Origin: Roseovarius sp. 217
GTDB taxonomy: Bacteria; Pseudomonadota; Alphaproteobacteria; Rhodobacterales; Rhodobacteraceae
NCBI RefSeq assembly: GCF_000152845.1
Contig: NZ_CH902584.1
Coordinates: 2,672,261 to 2,736,260, forward strand
Reading direction: 5' to 3'
Length of the DNA: 64,000 nt
Both the position numbers and the translations under genes were made by a program. Numbering within the stretch: position 1 is the stretch's first letter; each line of letters opens with the position of its first letter. This document shows positions 43,177 to 51,642 of the stretch, one piece after another. The notes under the pieces were generated by a model. It did no database searches. It had not been told where the DNA came from and saw nothing but the letters and a program-made list of their open reading frames with translations.

Positions 43177-44130
43177 TCACACCGGCCCGCCCGCCCGTGC
43201 ATCGAGCAGACGGCGCAGGATGGGGCGGGCCTCGTCGGGGGACATGCCGGGTTTGAGGTCGGGGTGATAGAGCAGCCAGAGCAGCTCTTCGTCATGGCTG
43301 GTGAGCAGGGCGAATTCGTCGTCGTCATTGAAGATCGAGGGGCGCGCGGCAGGACTGTCATCGGCGAGGCCAAGCCCCTGCGCCAGTTCCTCATGTACGC
43401 AGGATTGCCGCATCAGGGGCGGATGTTCGGCGCGGATGAGGGCAATTGCGCGGCGATAGGTATGATCCGCGCCCTGACCGGAAAAGGCCACCACGAGGCA
43501 GTGAATCGAGCGCGGCATGTCGCGGAAGATGGCGAGGGTGCTGGGGCCGGCCTCGGGGGCGAGTTGGCGGATGCGCGCGAGGGTGGCGGCGCGGTCATCC
43601 TCGCCCACGAAGAGAACGTGGAAATTGGGGCTGCCCGCGCCGGTGCTGATCGGGTGGCGGGTGACGCGCGCCAGCCGCGCGGCATAATCGGCGACAAGGC
43701 GGCGGTCTTCGGCACGCTGTTCCTCGGGGACGGACGCGCCGAATTCGACATTGATGCGAACCGGCCCCATCCATTTGCGCAGGCCTCCGGCGCGCCCGGT
43801 GGAGGGACGATAGCCCGCGCCCTGCTGGTATTCGTCGTAAAACGCGATGCGCTCGAAATTGCGCAGGATGTCGGTGTCGGTAAAGGGCGTGTCCGGCCCG
43901 CCACCGTCACGGCGCAGGAGACCGCGGCTGAGCAGGTCCGTCTCGACGCGTTGGTAATAGGCGGCGAGCGCCTGACTGTCGGCGGAGGGGACGGAGCCCG
44001 TGGTGGGCGGGAGCGCCGTGGGGCGCGCCGCCGGACGCGCCGACGTCGAGGGGGCGGAGGGCATGTCGCAGGCGGCAAGCGCCGTCAGCGCCAGTCCCAT
44101 GAGCCCCCATTTCAAACGGACAGCGTGCAT
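43177..44130 (-). CDS. DUF2927 domain-containing lipoprotein
   Basis: 317 residues. Signal with lipobox LTALAAC (Cys at 21), a Pro/Ala linker, then a DUF2927 domain (RKWMGPVRINVEFG; later HCLVVAFSGQG and RQSCVHEELAQGLGLADDSP). The HEE-AQGLG block resembles a metallopeptidase helix with a following ligand, as noted for the family; activity is unproven. Periplasmic or outer-membrane location. Confidence 0.85.
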   Translation of the reverse strand: MHAVRLKWGLMGLALTALAACDMPSAPSTSARPAARPTALPPTTGSVPSADSQALAAYYQRVETDLLSRGLLRRDGGGPDTPFTDTDILRNFERIAFYDEYQQGAGYRPSTGRAGGLRKWMGPVRINVEFGASVPEEQRAEDRRLVADYAARLARVTRHPISTGAGSPNFHVLFVGEDDRAATLARIRQLAPEAGPSTLAIFRDMPRSIHCLVVAFSGQGADHTYRRAIALIRAEHPPLMRQSCVHEELAQGLGLADDSPAARPSIFNDDDEFALLTSHDEELLWLLYHPDLKPGMSPDEARPILRRLLDARAGGPV

Positions 44131-44139
44131 GCCTTTGAC

Positions 44140-45339
44140 TTAGCTCTTGGGCACCGAGGTACCTGCGGTATCGCCGACGCCGTCGCGGCGGGCCTTGGCG
44201 GAGGCCAGCGTGTCGCGCAGATCGGCCTCCATCTTCTTGAGGTCTTCCTCGGCCTTGGCGCGCTTGGCCTTACCCTCGTCGGCGATTTGCAAGCTCTCCT
44301 GAATGGTGCCGATGAGATCGGCATTGGCCTGTTTTACCGCCTCGATGTCGAAGACGCCGCGTTCCATTTCCTGCCGGATCATCTTGTTGCTCTCGCGCAG
44401 GTTCTTGGCGTTGGCGGTCAGCAGTTCGTTGGTGAGGTCATTGGCGTCGCGCACCGCCGCTGCGGCCTCTGCCGAGCGTTGGATCGTAACCGCCTGCGCC
44501 AATTGGGTTTCCCAGAGCGGCACGGTGTTGACGAGGGTCGAGTTGATCTTGGTCACGAGCGATTTGTCGTTCTCTTGCACCAGACGGATCGAGGGCAGGG
44601 ATTGCATCGTCACCTGACGGGTGAGTTTGAGATCATGCACCCGGCGTTCGAGATCGTCGCGGGCGGCGCGCAGATCGCGGAGTTCCTGCGCCTTCATCAC
44701 CTGATCATTCTCTGGCGCGGCCTGAACGGCGGCCTCGGCGACGGGGATGTCCTTGGTGTCCAGATCCTTGAGCTTGGCCTCGCCCGCCGCGATGTAGAGG
44801 GCGAGTTCGTCGTAGAAGGCCAGCGTCTTTTCGTAGAGCATGTCGAGGGATTTGATATCCTTCAGGAGCGTGTGTTCATGCGACAGAAGGTCATCGGTGA
44901 TCTTGTCAATCTGGCCCTGTACCTGCTCGAACCGGGCGGTGAATTTGGCGAAGGGGGCGGCACGGCCCAGCAGTTTTTCCCACCACGACCGTTCGCGGCG
45001 CACGTCGAGTTCCGAGACGGCAAAGCCGCGAATCGTGGTGACGATGCCGCGCAGGCTGTCGCCTGCCGGTCCCACATCCTTGTTGCGCACGCCTTGCAGC
45101 ATGGCTTGGGAAATCTCTTGCAATTCGGCCTGCGCGGCAGAGCCGAAGGACACGATCGACTGGGTGTCATCCATGTCGATTTCGGCCATGCGGCGCGTGA
45201 TTTCGGCGCTGGCGGGGGCGTCGGCCTGATCCAGTGTCACGATGGCATTGGCATCGGTGGGAACAGGGAGGATCGCGCGGTTGACGGCCTCGACATCCTT
45301 GAGGGCGGCTTCGGCCTTTTGACGGGTGGTCTCTGACAT
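44140..45339 (-). CDS. TelA/KlaA family toxic-anion resistance protein
   Basis: 399 residues, almost wholly helical and rich in heptads. TelA-family landmarks include FAVSELDVRRERSWWEKLLGRAAPFAKF (about 106-133), LPSIRLVQENDKSLVTKINSTLVNTVPLWETQLAQAV (about 255-291) and RDANDLTNELLTANAKNLRESN. Linked to tellurite and cell-envelope stress resistance. Followed by DUF2927 after 9 bp and preceded by XpaC after 13 bp, the usual partner. Confidence 0.92.
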   Translation of the reverse strand: MSETTRQKAEAALKDVEAVNRAILPVPTDANAIVTLDQADAPASAEITRRMAEIDMDDTQSIVSFGSAAQAELQEISQAMLQGVRNKDVGPAGDSLRGIVTTIRGFAVSELDVRRERSWWEKLLGRAAPFAKFTARFEQVQGQIDKITDDLLSHEHTLLKDIKSLDMLYEKTLAFYDELALYIAAGEAKLKDLDTKDIPVAEAAVQAAPENDQVMKAQELRDLRAARDDLERRVHDLKLTRQVTMQSLPSIRLVQENDKSLVTKINSTLVNTVPLWETQLAQAVTIQRSAEAAAAVRDANDLTNELLTANAKNLRESNKMIRQEMERGVFDIEAVKQANADLIGTIQESLQIADEGKAKRAKAEEDLKKMEADLRDTLASAKARRDGVGDTAGTSVPKS

Positions 45340-45352
45340 GGGATCGGTCCTT

Positions 45353-46249
45353 TTACGCTAAATCTTTGGGTTCAAGGTGGACGCCCTCGCGCTCGAGCCG
45401 GTCGCGCAGCACTTCGATTTCGATATCGAGATCGGTGGTGCTGTCGAGCATCAGCGCACGGGTCTTGGCGGTGAAATTCTGTTCGAGATCGGAGAGGAGC
45501 GCGAGGTATTTGTCGCGCGCCTGTGGGTTCGGGGCACGGGCGTGCAGATCGGCGAACTTGACCGTCGCGTCGCGGGCACCCATCAGGTAGACGCCGAGAT
45601 ATTTGCGCGCCGCCGTGAGATCGCGGGGGTCATCCTCGACCGTGCGCAGCATGTCGCGCACGATGGTCTGGAACCGCTCGAGCCGGGTTTCCGCCTGCCG
45701 GTCGCCCGCGCGTTTGAGCGCGTCGGACATAGCGCGCAGATAATCCTCGGCCTGATCGACGACACGGGCAACGCGGTCGCTCTGGAAGGTGTCGACGCCC
45801 TCCATGCCCTTGTCCTTGAGCGGGTCGAGACCAAAGGCGAAGCTGTGCAGGACCGTGCCGAGGATGGCGTAAATGAGCGGCTCCAAGAGACCGCCGTTGC
45901 TGGCATAGCCCGCTAGGCCAAGGCCCAGCCCGGTGAGACCGGAGGCAAAGATCTTGCGCGGGAAGGCGGGACGGCGCGCGATCTTGCGGGCCTCATAGGC
46001 CTCTTGCGCCAGAATACCCTCGCGGGTGAGCCAGGCCGCCAGGAGGAGCGCGCCCAAGGCGCCAAGGTTCAGGGCAAGCTCGGCCGGACCGGAGGTGAAG
46101 GCGCGGGCGGCCAGAGGCAGAGGGGCAAAAAACAAGAGGTTGACGCGCCCACCGGCACGGGTGCGTCGCGCGCCGCGAAATCCGCCAGCTTGGGGGGCAG
46201 GTGTGTCTTTGCCGTCGGGGCTAAACTTGCCGCCAAAACGCTGCGCCAT
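45353..46249 (-). CDS. XpaC-like protein (5-bromo-4-chloroindolyl phosphate hydrolysis family)
   Basis: 298 residues from the ATG at 46249 (a GTG at 46252 precedes it). Two or three hydrophobic segments near 35-75 and 97-130 and a long helical cytoplasmic part containing LFGLD-like and DRVARVVDQAEDYLRAMSDALKRAGDRQAETRLERF (in part). XpaC proteins pair with TelA in Bacillus and proteobacteria; no hydrolase active site is apparent. Its ATG overlaps the stop of the 27-residue ORF upstream (TGATG). Confidence 0.85.
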   Translation of the reverse strand: MAQRFGGKFSPDGKDTPAPQAGGFRGARRTRAGGRVNLLFFAPLPLAARAFTSGPAELALNLGALGALLLAAWLTREGILAQEAYEARKIARRPAFPRKIFASGLTGLGLGLAGYASNGGLLEPLIYAILGTVLHSFAFGLDPLKDKGMEGVDTFQSDRVARVVDQAEDYLRAMSDALKRAGDRQAETRLERFQTIVRDMLRTVEDDPRDLTAARKYLGVYLMGARDATVKFADLHARAPNPQARDKYLALLSDLEQNFTAKTRALMLDSTTDLDIEIEVLRDRLEREGVHLEPKDLA

Positions 46250-46332
46250 CACACGCCCCCCGTGGCCGCGACAAAGAGGGTCAGCGCCACCAGCAGGAAA
46301 AACGCCAGTTTCTGAAGTCCTGTGTCACTCAT
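46249..46332 (-). CDS. 27-residue single-helix membrane protein heading the XpaC-TelA operon
   Basis: A tiny ORF: ATG at 46332, TGA at 46251-46249 overlapping the xpaC start. The product is a short polar N-terminus (MSDTGLQK) and one hydrophobic helix (LAFFLLVALTLFVAATGGV). GGGGGCGCC before the ATG may serve as ribosome site. The translational-coupling overlap and membrane-helix composition support it; it could also be only a leader peptide. Confidence 0.5.
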   Translation of the reverse strand: MSDTGLQKLAFFLLVALTLFVAATGGV

Positions 46333-46468
46333 GGCGCCCCCGCGACCGGTTTCAGCTTTCTGAGCATGAACTTAGGCGATGGGGGCCGGGCATGCTAGGG
46401 GGAAGATTTCCGGCAGGGGCGCAGGAGAGCGCGGGATAGGAGTATTTCGACCAGGAAAACACGCAAGC

Positions 46469-46861
46469 TCACACCCCGATGTCCGGGCCAAGGCACATCA
46501 GGGGGGCGTCTGAGCGTTTGACTTCGTAGAGCTCTGACATGCTCTGATCCCCGGAAAAACGCGCGATGAGGCCACGATCGGTGCGCTCGAAGCTCCAGCA
46601 TTGCGGGTCGGGGCGGTTGTCATAGACAAAACAGATCAGGCCGCTGTCTTCGTACCAGCGCCCGTCCTGACACTCGCCATCGAGAAAGGACCAGCGCACA
46701 CGGCGGTCGGACAGATATTCCTCGCCGCCATAGGGCGTACCGCCAGCGCCATAATAAAAGGTCTGGCCGCGCGTATAGGCATCAAATTCAGCGGCGGACA
46801 TTTGTGCCGCAACCGGGTGGGCAAGGCCAGTGAGGGCCGCAAGGAGGATCAAGGCACGCAT
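46469..46861 (-). CDS. Hypothetical exported protein
   Basis: 130 residues with a signal peptide (1-19, ending PVAAQ) and a mature domain rich in aromatic residues and containing four Cys (GECQDGRWYEDSGLICFVYDN, DPQCW, LMCLG), probably two disulfides. Family not recognised. It follows the AlkB-like gene after 5 bp, so the two may be co-transcribed. Confidence 0.75.
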   Translation of the reverse strand: MRALILLAALTGLAHPVAAQMSAAEFDAYTRGQTFYYGAGGTPYGGEEYLSDRRVRWSFLDGECQDGRWYEDSGLICFVYDNRPDPQCWSFERTDRGLIARFSGDQSMSELYEVKRSDAPLMCLGPDIGV

Positions 46862-46866
46862 GGGCC

Positions 46867-47913
46867 TCAGCCTGCCAGATCGCGCACGGTGCCGCTAGGG
46901 GATTCGCGCCAGCCTGCGGCGCGCGGGTCCATGATGCGTCGCCAGAGCGGCGGGACGAGGGCGAGCACGGCCATCACCGGCAGAGACTGCGGCAGGATCG
47001 GCATGGTCTGGCGGTTGAGTTGCAGCGCGGGATAGGGGCGCTGGGGCGTGACATGGTGATCCGAATGGCGCGGTGCATTAAGGGTCATGGCAGCCGACAT
47101 CACCTGCGGCGCGTTCCACGAATGCTGCGGCCCGACTGGTTCCATGCGGCCCTCGGCTGTGCGCAGGCGGCGCAGCCCGTAGTGTTGCACATAGTCCGAC
47201 AGAAGGATCTGACTCTGCGCATAGCCCGCGATGAAGAAAAGGGGCGCCACACCGGACGCCCCCAGCGTGGCGGCGGTGGTGAGGATGAGCGCCAGAGCGC
47301 CCCCGAGATAGGCCGCATAGGGATGGTGCCAAAGCGGGCGGTCGCCTTGGAGGCGCGATTCGGCGCGCAGTCCGGCGATGAAGCCGCCGGGCCAAGCGCG
47401 CGCGGCGTAGCGGTAGAATCCTTCGCCGGGGCGGGCGCTGCTGGGGTCCTCGGCGCTTGCGACATGGATGTGGTGGACGCGCAGATGGGCGCTGGCATGG
47501 TGGCCAAAGAGTAGCGAGGTATAGATGAGCCGCCCAAGGCGCCGTTTGGCGCGGGCGCTGCGGTGGATGAGGTCATGCGCCACCGGATGCGAGATCTGGC
47601 CGGTGGTGAGCCCTGCGGACACCGCCACCAAGGCGCGCTCCAGCGCGGTGAGATCATTCTGACCCGAAACAGCCCAGAGGGACAGGGCCAATACCGCGAA
47701 ATGCCCCAGGCCAAGGACAACGAGCAGCCAGTCTGCGGCCGGAAATTCGGCGTTGGGATCAGGGTTGCCCGTCTGTCGGGCGATCAGGCGGTCGAGCGTA
47801 AAGACCATCACGGTGATATAGCCTAAGGCCAGCCAGCCCCAGACACCGCCCCAGAGCGCGGCGCAGGCGGTGAGGATCAGCGGCAGGCTGGCGGCGAGCG
47901 AAAAGAGCGGCAT
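46867..47913 (-). CDS. AlkB-like alkane 1-monooxygenase / membrane fatty-acid desaturase family protein
   Basis: 348 residues from the ATG at 47913. Di-iron membrane hydroxylase with the family's histidine boxes: HPVAHDLIHR (about 108-117), HHASAHLRVHHIHV (about 133-146) and NAPRHSDHHVTPQRPYPAL (about 280-298), between hydrophobic helices. It would hydroxylate a terminal methyl group of alkanes or a related lipid. No rubredoxin gene adjoins, so the electron donor must be elsewhere. Confidence 0.85.
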   Translation of the reverse strand: MPLFSLAASLPLILTACAALWGGVWGWLALGYITVMVFTLDRLIARQTGNPDPNAEFPAADWLLVVLGLGHFAVLALSLWAVSGQNDLTALERALVAVSAGLTTGQISHPVAHDLIHRSARAKRRLGRLIYTSLLFGHHASAHLRVHHIHVASAEDPSSARPGEGFYRYAARAWPGGFIAGLRAESRLQGDRPLWHHPYAAYLGGALALILTTAATLGASGVAPLFFIAGYAQSQILLSDYVQHYGLRRLRTAEGRMEPVGPQHSWNAPQVMSAAMTLNAPRHSDHHVTPQRPYPALQLNRQTMPILPQSLPVMAVLALVPPLWRRIMDPRAAGWRESPSGTVRDLAG

Positions 47914-48089
47914 GGTGTGTTCCCGGTTTTGCCACAGTCTAATCCGGGGTAGAGGTCGCGCACAGGGTTTCCTTGCCGCACCCCGCCGCATTTCACGCCC
48001 TGATCAACGCGAATGGTGGTGCAAATGTCGTTTTTGAGGGCTCTGCCCCCAGCTCGGCCCGCTAGTTTCGGGCGCAACAGGGAAAGAGG

Positions 48090-49796
48090 ATGATCGCAAT
48101 GGCATTGGATGATCGCAAAGGCGTCTGGAAATCTGGGAACGGCAAAGGTCGTCGCACGCCAAAGGGTCGGCAGTTGGAGGATGGTGCTTGGGCTGAGGTT
48201 CAGGCGCTCTTGGGCGAGGGACCGCGGCGGCGTGATCTCTTGATCGAGTATCTGCACCGTATTCAGGACCAGTTCGGACATCTTTCTGCGGCGCATTTGC
48301 GGGCCTTGGCCGAAGAAATGCGTCTGTCCCAGGCCGAAGTTTATGAAGTTGCAAGTTTTTACGCGCATTTTGACGTGATCCGCGAAGGCGAGACCCCGCC
48401 GCCTGCGCTCACGATTCGGGTTTGCGATTCGCTGAGTTGCGAATTGGCCGGGGCGCAGGCTTTGAAATCGGCTCTGGAAGACGGGGTTGATCCGGGCCAA
48501 GTCCGCATTCTGCGCGCGCCCTGCATGGGGCGGTGTGATACTGCGCCGGTGGTCGAATTGGGCCACCATCATATCGATCACGCCACGCCCGAGAGCGTTC
48601 TTGCGGCGGTTGCGGCGGGCGACACCCACGCGCATGTGCCAGAGTACGAGGGATTTGAGGCGTATCGTGCCGCAGGTGGTTATGCCACGCTGGCGGATCT
48701 GCGGGCCGTCGCCAATGCCGACGCAGAATTCGAGCGCGTGCAGCAGACCTTGCTCGATGCCGGGTTGCGGGGTCTGGGCGGGGCGGGTTTTCCGTCGGGG
48801 CGCAAATGGGGCTTTGTGCGGGCCGAGGCCGGGCCGCGCTATCTGGCCGTGAATGGCGACGAGGGCGAGCCGGGCACGTTCAAGGACCGCTACTACCTCG
48901 AGCGGCAGCCACATCTTTTCCTTGAGGGGATGCTGATTGCCGCCTGGGCCGTGGCGGCGGAGCGCTGCTTTATCTACATGCGCGATGAATATCCGGCGGT
49001 GTTAGAGATTCTCGCGAGCGAGATTGCCGCACTTGAAGCGGCGGGGCTGATCGCGGCGGGCTATGTGGAACTGCGCCGGGGCGCGGGTGCCTATATCTGC
49101 GGTGAAGAAAGTGCCATGATCGAGTCGATCGAGGGTAACCGCGGTCTGCCGCGCCATCGTCCGCCGTTTGTGGCGCAAGTGGGCATTTTCAACCGCCCGA
49201 CGCTGGTGAATAACGTGGAAACCCTGCTCTGGGTCACGCGCATCCTGCGCGAGGGGCCGGAAATTCTGAACAGTGTTGAGCATAATGGCCGCAAGGGGCT
49301 GCGGTCCTATTCGGTGTCCGGGCGGGTGAAAAATCCCGGCGTTCATCTTTTGCCGGCGGGCTCCACCATCACCGATATCATCGCGGCAGCGGGCGGCATG
49401 CTGGAGGGTCACAGCTTTAAGGCCTATCAGCCGGGCGGGCCGTCTTCGGGGCTGTTGCCTGCGTCGATGAACGATATTCCTCTCGATTTTGACACGTTGC
49501 AACCGCATGGCAGCTTTATCGGATCGGCGGCGGTGGTGGTGCTGTCGGACCATGACCGGGCGCGGGATGCGGCGCTGAACATGCTGCGGTTCTTTGAGGA
49601 TGAGAGCTGTGGGCAATGCACGCCGTGCCGGGTGGGCTGTGAAAAGGCGGTCAAGCTGATGCAGGCCGACACCTGGGATCAGCCACTCTTGGCAGAGCTG
49701 TGCACCGCCATGTCGGATGCCAGCATCTGCGGGCTGGGACAGGCTGCGCCCAATCCCATTCGCTTGACGATGAAGCATTTCGCCGACGAAATCTGA
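48090..49796 (+). CDS. NuoE-NuoF-type fusion: NAD-dependent formate dehydrogenase beta-like subunit
   Basis: 568 residues (the ATG at 48099 is an alternative start). The N-terminal 24-kDa-like domain carries a [2Fe-2S] site (CDSLSCELAG and APCMGRCD, about 117-165). It is fused to a 51-kDa-like domain with the NADH/FMN loop GLGGAGFPSGRKW (about 230-242), NGDEGEPGTFKDR, GAGAYICGEESAMIESIEG, and the [4Fe-4S] motif ESCGQCTPCRVGC (about 507-519). This is the diaphorase of soluble NAD-linked formate dehydrogenases. The catalytic alpha subunit, fdhD and the small subunit are not next to it. Confidence 0.88.
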   Translation: MIAMALDDRKGVWKSGNGKGRRTPKGRQLEDGAWAEVQALLGEGPRRRDLLIEYLHRIQDQFGHLSAAHLRALAEEMRLSQAEVYEVASFYAHFDVIREGETPPPALTIRVCDSLSCELAGAQALKSALEDGVDPGQVRILRAPCMGRCDTAPVVELGHHHIDHATPESVLAAVAAGDTHAHVPEYEGFEAYRAAGGYATLADLRAVANADAEFERVQQTLLDAGLRGLGGAGFPSGRKWGFVRAEAGPRYLAVNGDEGEPGTFKDRYYLERQPHLFLEGMLIAAWAVAAERCFIYMRDEYPAVLEILASEIAALEAAGLIAAGYVELRRGAGAYICGEESAMIESIEGNRGLPRHRPPFVAQVGIFNRPTLVNNVETLLWVTRILREGPEILNSVEHNGRKGLRSYSVSGRVKNPGVHLLPAGSTITDIIAAAGGMLEGHSFKAYQPGGPSSGLLPASMNDIPLDFDTLQPHGSFIGSAAVVVLSDHDRARDAALNMLRFFEDESCGQCTPCRVGCEKAVKLMQADTWDQPLLAELCTAMSDASICGLGQAAPNPIRLTMKHFADEI

Positions 49797-49865
49797 GCCA
49801 AGCGCAGGCTTCCATCTCCCTTCGATCCGCATTAGGTCAGGACTGACACGCGGATCGGAGGGCGC

Positions 49866-51059
49866 ATGGCGTTTTTCTCGAAACTCAAGGAACGGTTGTT
49901 CAAATCCTCTTCCAAGCTCGAAGAGGGGTTGGAGGCGATTGTAGACGAGGGGCGCGCAGAGGAGCCGACACCTACGGTTCCCGCGCCGGACACTGAGCCG
50001 GACCCGGCGCCGCCGGGGATTCCGCCGCGACCGCAGGAAGTGCCTGCGCCGCCGCCGCAAGAGGCTCCTGTCGATCCTGGTCCCCAAGAGGTGCCGCCAC
50101 TGCCGTCCGGGGGCGTTGCCCCGGCGGTGCCGATGGAAATCCCCGCTGACCTGCCCGACGCCGCGCCGCGTGCCGGGTTTCTCGGGCGTATTCTGGGCCG
50201 GGGCGCAGGAGAGGTCGCGCCGCGCCGTGTGCTTGACGATGCGATGCTCGAGAGCCTTGAGGAATTGCTGATTGGTGCGGATATGGGCGTGGATACGGCA
50301 CTGCGCGTCACGGCGAATATGGCCGAGGGGCGCATGGGCAAGCGGCTCTCGACGCAGGAAATCAAGGAATTGCTGGCGCAGGAGATCGCGCGGATCATGG
50401 ACCCTGTGGCGCGCCCCATGCCGATTTACGCAAAACGTCCGCAGGTGGTGCTGGTGGTGGGCGTCAATGGCTCGGGCAAGACCACGACCATCGGCAAGCT
50501 CGCGGCACAGTTCAAATCGGCGGGCAAATCGGTGGTGATCGCTGCGGGGGACACGTTTCGTGCAGCCGCTGTCGAGCAGCTTCAGGTCTGGGGCGAGCGG
50601 GCGGGCGTGCCCGTGATGACCGCGCCGGAGGGATCGGACCCGGCGAGCCTCGCCTATGACGCGATGACCCGCGCCGAGGCGGAGGGGGCGGATCTCTTGA
50701 TGATCGACACCGCCGGACGGTTGCAGAATCGCGCCGACCTGATGGAGGAACTGGCCAAGATCGTGCGGGTGATCCGGAAGAAAGACCCAAGTGCGCCGCA
50801 TAACACGTTGCTCGTGCTCGACGCTACGACGGGGCAAAATGCACTGAGCCAGGTCGCGACCTTTCAGAAACTCGCCGATGTCTCGGGGCTGATCATGACC
50901 AAGCTCGACGGCACTGCGCGCGGTGGTGTGTTGGTCGCACTGGCGGATAAGTTCGGCCTGCCGATCCATGCCATCGGGGTGGGCGAGCAGATCGACGATC
51001 TGGCCCCGTTCGATCCGCAGGAGTTTGCCGCAGCTTTGACCGGCCTCGACGCGCGATGA
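49866..51059 (+). CDS. ftsY: Signal recognition particle receptor FtsY
   Basis: 397 residues: an N-terminal amphipathic segment (1-20), a Pro/Glu-rich acidic linker (about 33-100), the N domain (about 115-185) and the G domain with GVNGSGKTTTIGKLA (199-213), DTFRAAAVEQLQ, DTAGRLQNRADLMEEL and TKLDGTARGG. GTPase at the inner membrane that receives SRP-ribosome complexes. GGAGGGCGC precedes the ATG. A 69-bp gap separates it from the upstream gene. Confidence 0.96.
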   Translation: MAFFSKLKERLFKSSSKLEEGLEAIVDEGRAEEPTPTVPAPDTEPDPAPPGIPPRPQEVPAPPPQEAPVDPGPQEVPPLPSGGVAPAVPMEIPADLPDAAPRAGFLGRILGRGAGEVAPRRVLDDAMLESLEELLIGADMGVDTALRVTANMAEGRMGKRLSTQEIKELLAQEIARIMDPVARPMPIYAKRPQVVLVVGVNGSGKTTTIGKLAAQFKSAGKSVVIAAGDTFRAAAVEQLQVWGERAGVPVMTAPEGSDPASLAYDAMTRAEAEGADLLMIDTAGRLQNRADLMEELAKIVRVIRKKDPSAPHNTLLVLDATTGQNALSQVATFQKLADVSGLIMTKLDGTARGGVLVALADKFGLPIHAIGVGEQIDDLAPFDPQEFAAALTGLDAR

Positions 51060-51096
51060 CGGTCAGGACGGTCCCGCGCCGACAGAGTGCGCCGCG

Positions 51097-51564
51097 TTAC
51101 TTTTCGAGCAGTCCGACCACATACAGCACCAGCAAAACGATGGCCGTTGCCATGGCTGCGAGGGGCATCTGTCCGGAGCCACACGCAAGACCGATGGCCC
51201 CTGCGAGCCACATCGACGCGCCGGTGGTGATGTTATGGACATGGCCCCGTGAGGTGAAAATGGTTCCGGCGGCCAGAAAGGCGACCCCGGCGGTCACGGC
51301 CTCTACCAGACGCAGGGGGTCGACGCGCAGGGCGTCTTGTGCCCCGAAAGAGAGCGTGGCCAATTGCTGGCTGACCAGAATGAAGAGGCAGGCCGCGATC
51401 GACACCAGCATATGTGTCCGCAGGCCTGCGGGCTTGTGTTTGCTTTCCCGCTCGGCGCCAATCGCCTCGCCGAGCACGAGTGCGGCAACCATCCGGGTTG
51501 CGGCGACAAGGGGTGATACACTGCTGAACGTGCCGGAAAGCTCTTGGAGAATGATGTCGATCAT
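51097..51564 (-). CDS. MgtC/SapB family membrane protein
   Basis: 155 residues from the ATG at 51564, the start that aligns with family members (IDIILQELSG...); an ATG at 51612 is in frame. Four hydrophobic helices and the MgtC motif AALVLGEAIGAERESKHKPAGLRTHMLVSIAACLF (in part, about 27-61), later VTAGVAFLAAGTIFTSRGHVHNITTGASMWLAGAIGLACG. MgtC proteins affect F-type ATPase and Mg2+/acid adaptation. Confidence 0.88.
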   Translation of the reverse strand: MIDIILQELSGTFSSVSPLVAATRMVAALVLGEAIGAERESKHKPAGLRTHMLVSIAACLFILVSQQLATLSFGAQDALRVDPLRLVEAVTAGVAFLAAGTIFTSRGHVHNITTGASMWLAGAIGLACGSGQMPLAAMATAIVLLVLYVVGLLEK

Positions 51565-51642
51565 GAGTTGGTCGATGCCGCCGTGCTGTGAGGTTGTCTC
51601 AAAGTTTAGCATGATCCGCCGCAGTGATGCGAGACATGCGCT

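Noticed and set aside
43174..45336. 720-residue plus-strand frame
   Set aside because: It lies antisense over DUF2927 and TelA, both with clear family motifs. The frame is long only because of GC-rich codon bias and has no recognisable domain or ribosome site.
49002..50969. 655-residue minus-strand frame
   Set aside because: Antisense to the NuoE-NuoF fusion and ftsY; Arg/His-rich composition typical of shadow frames.
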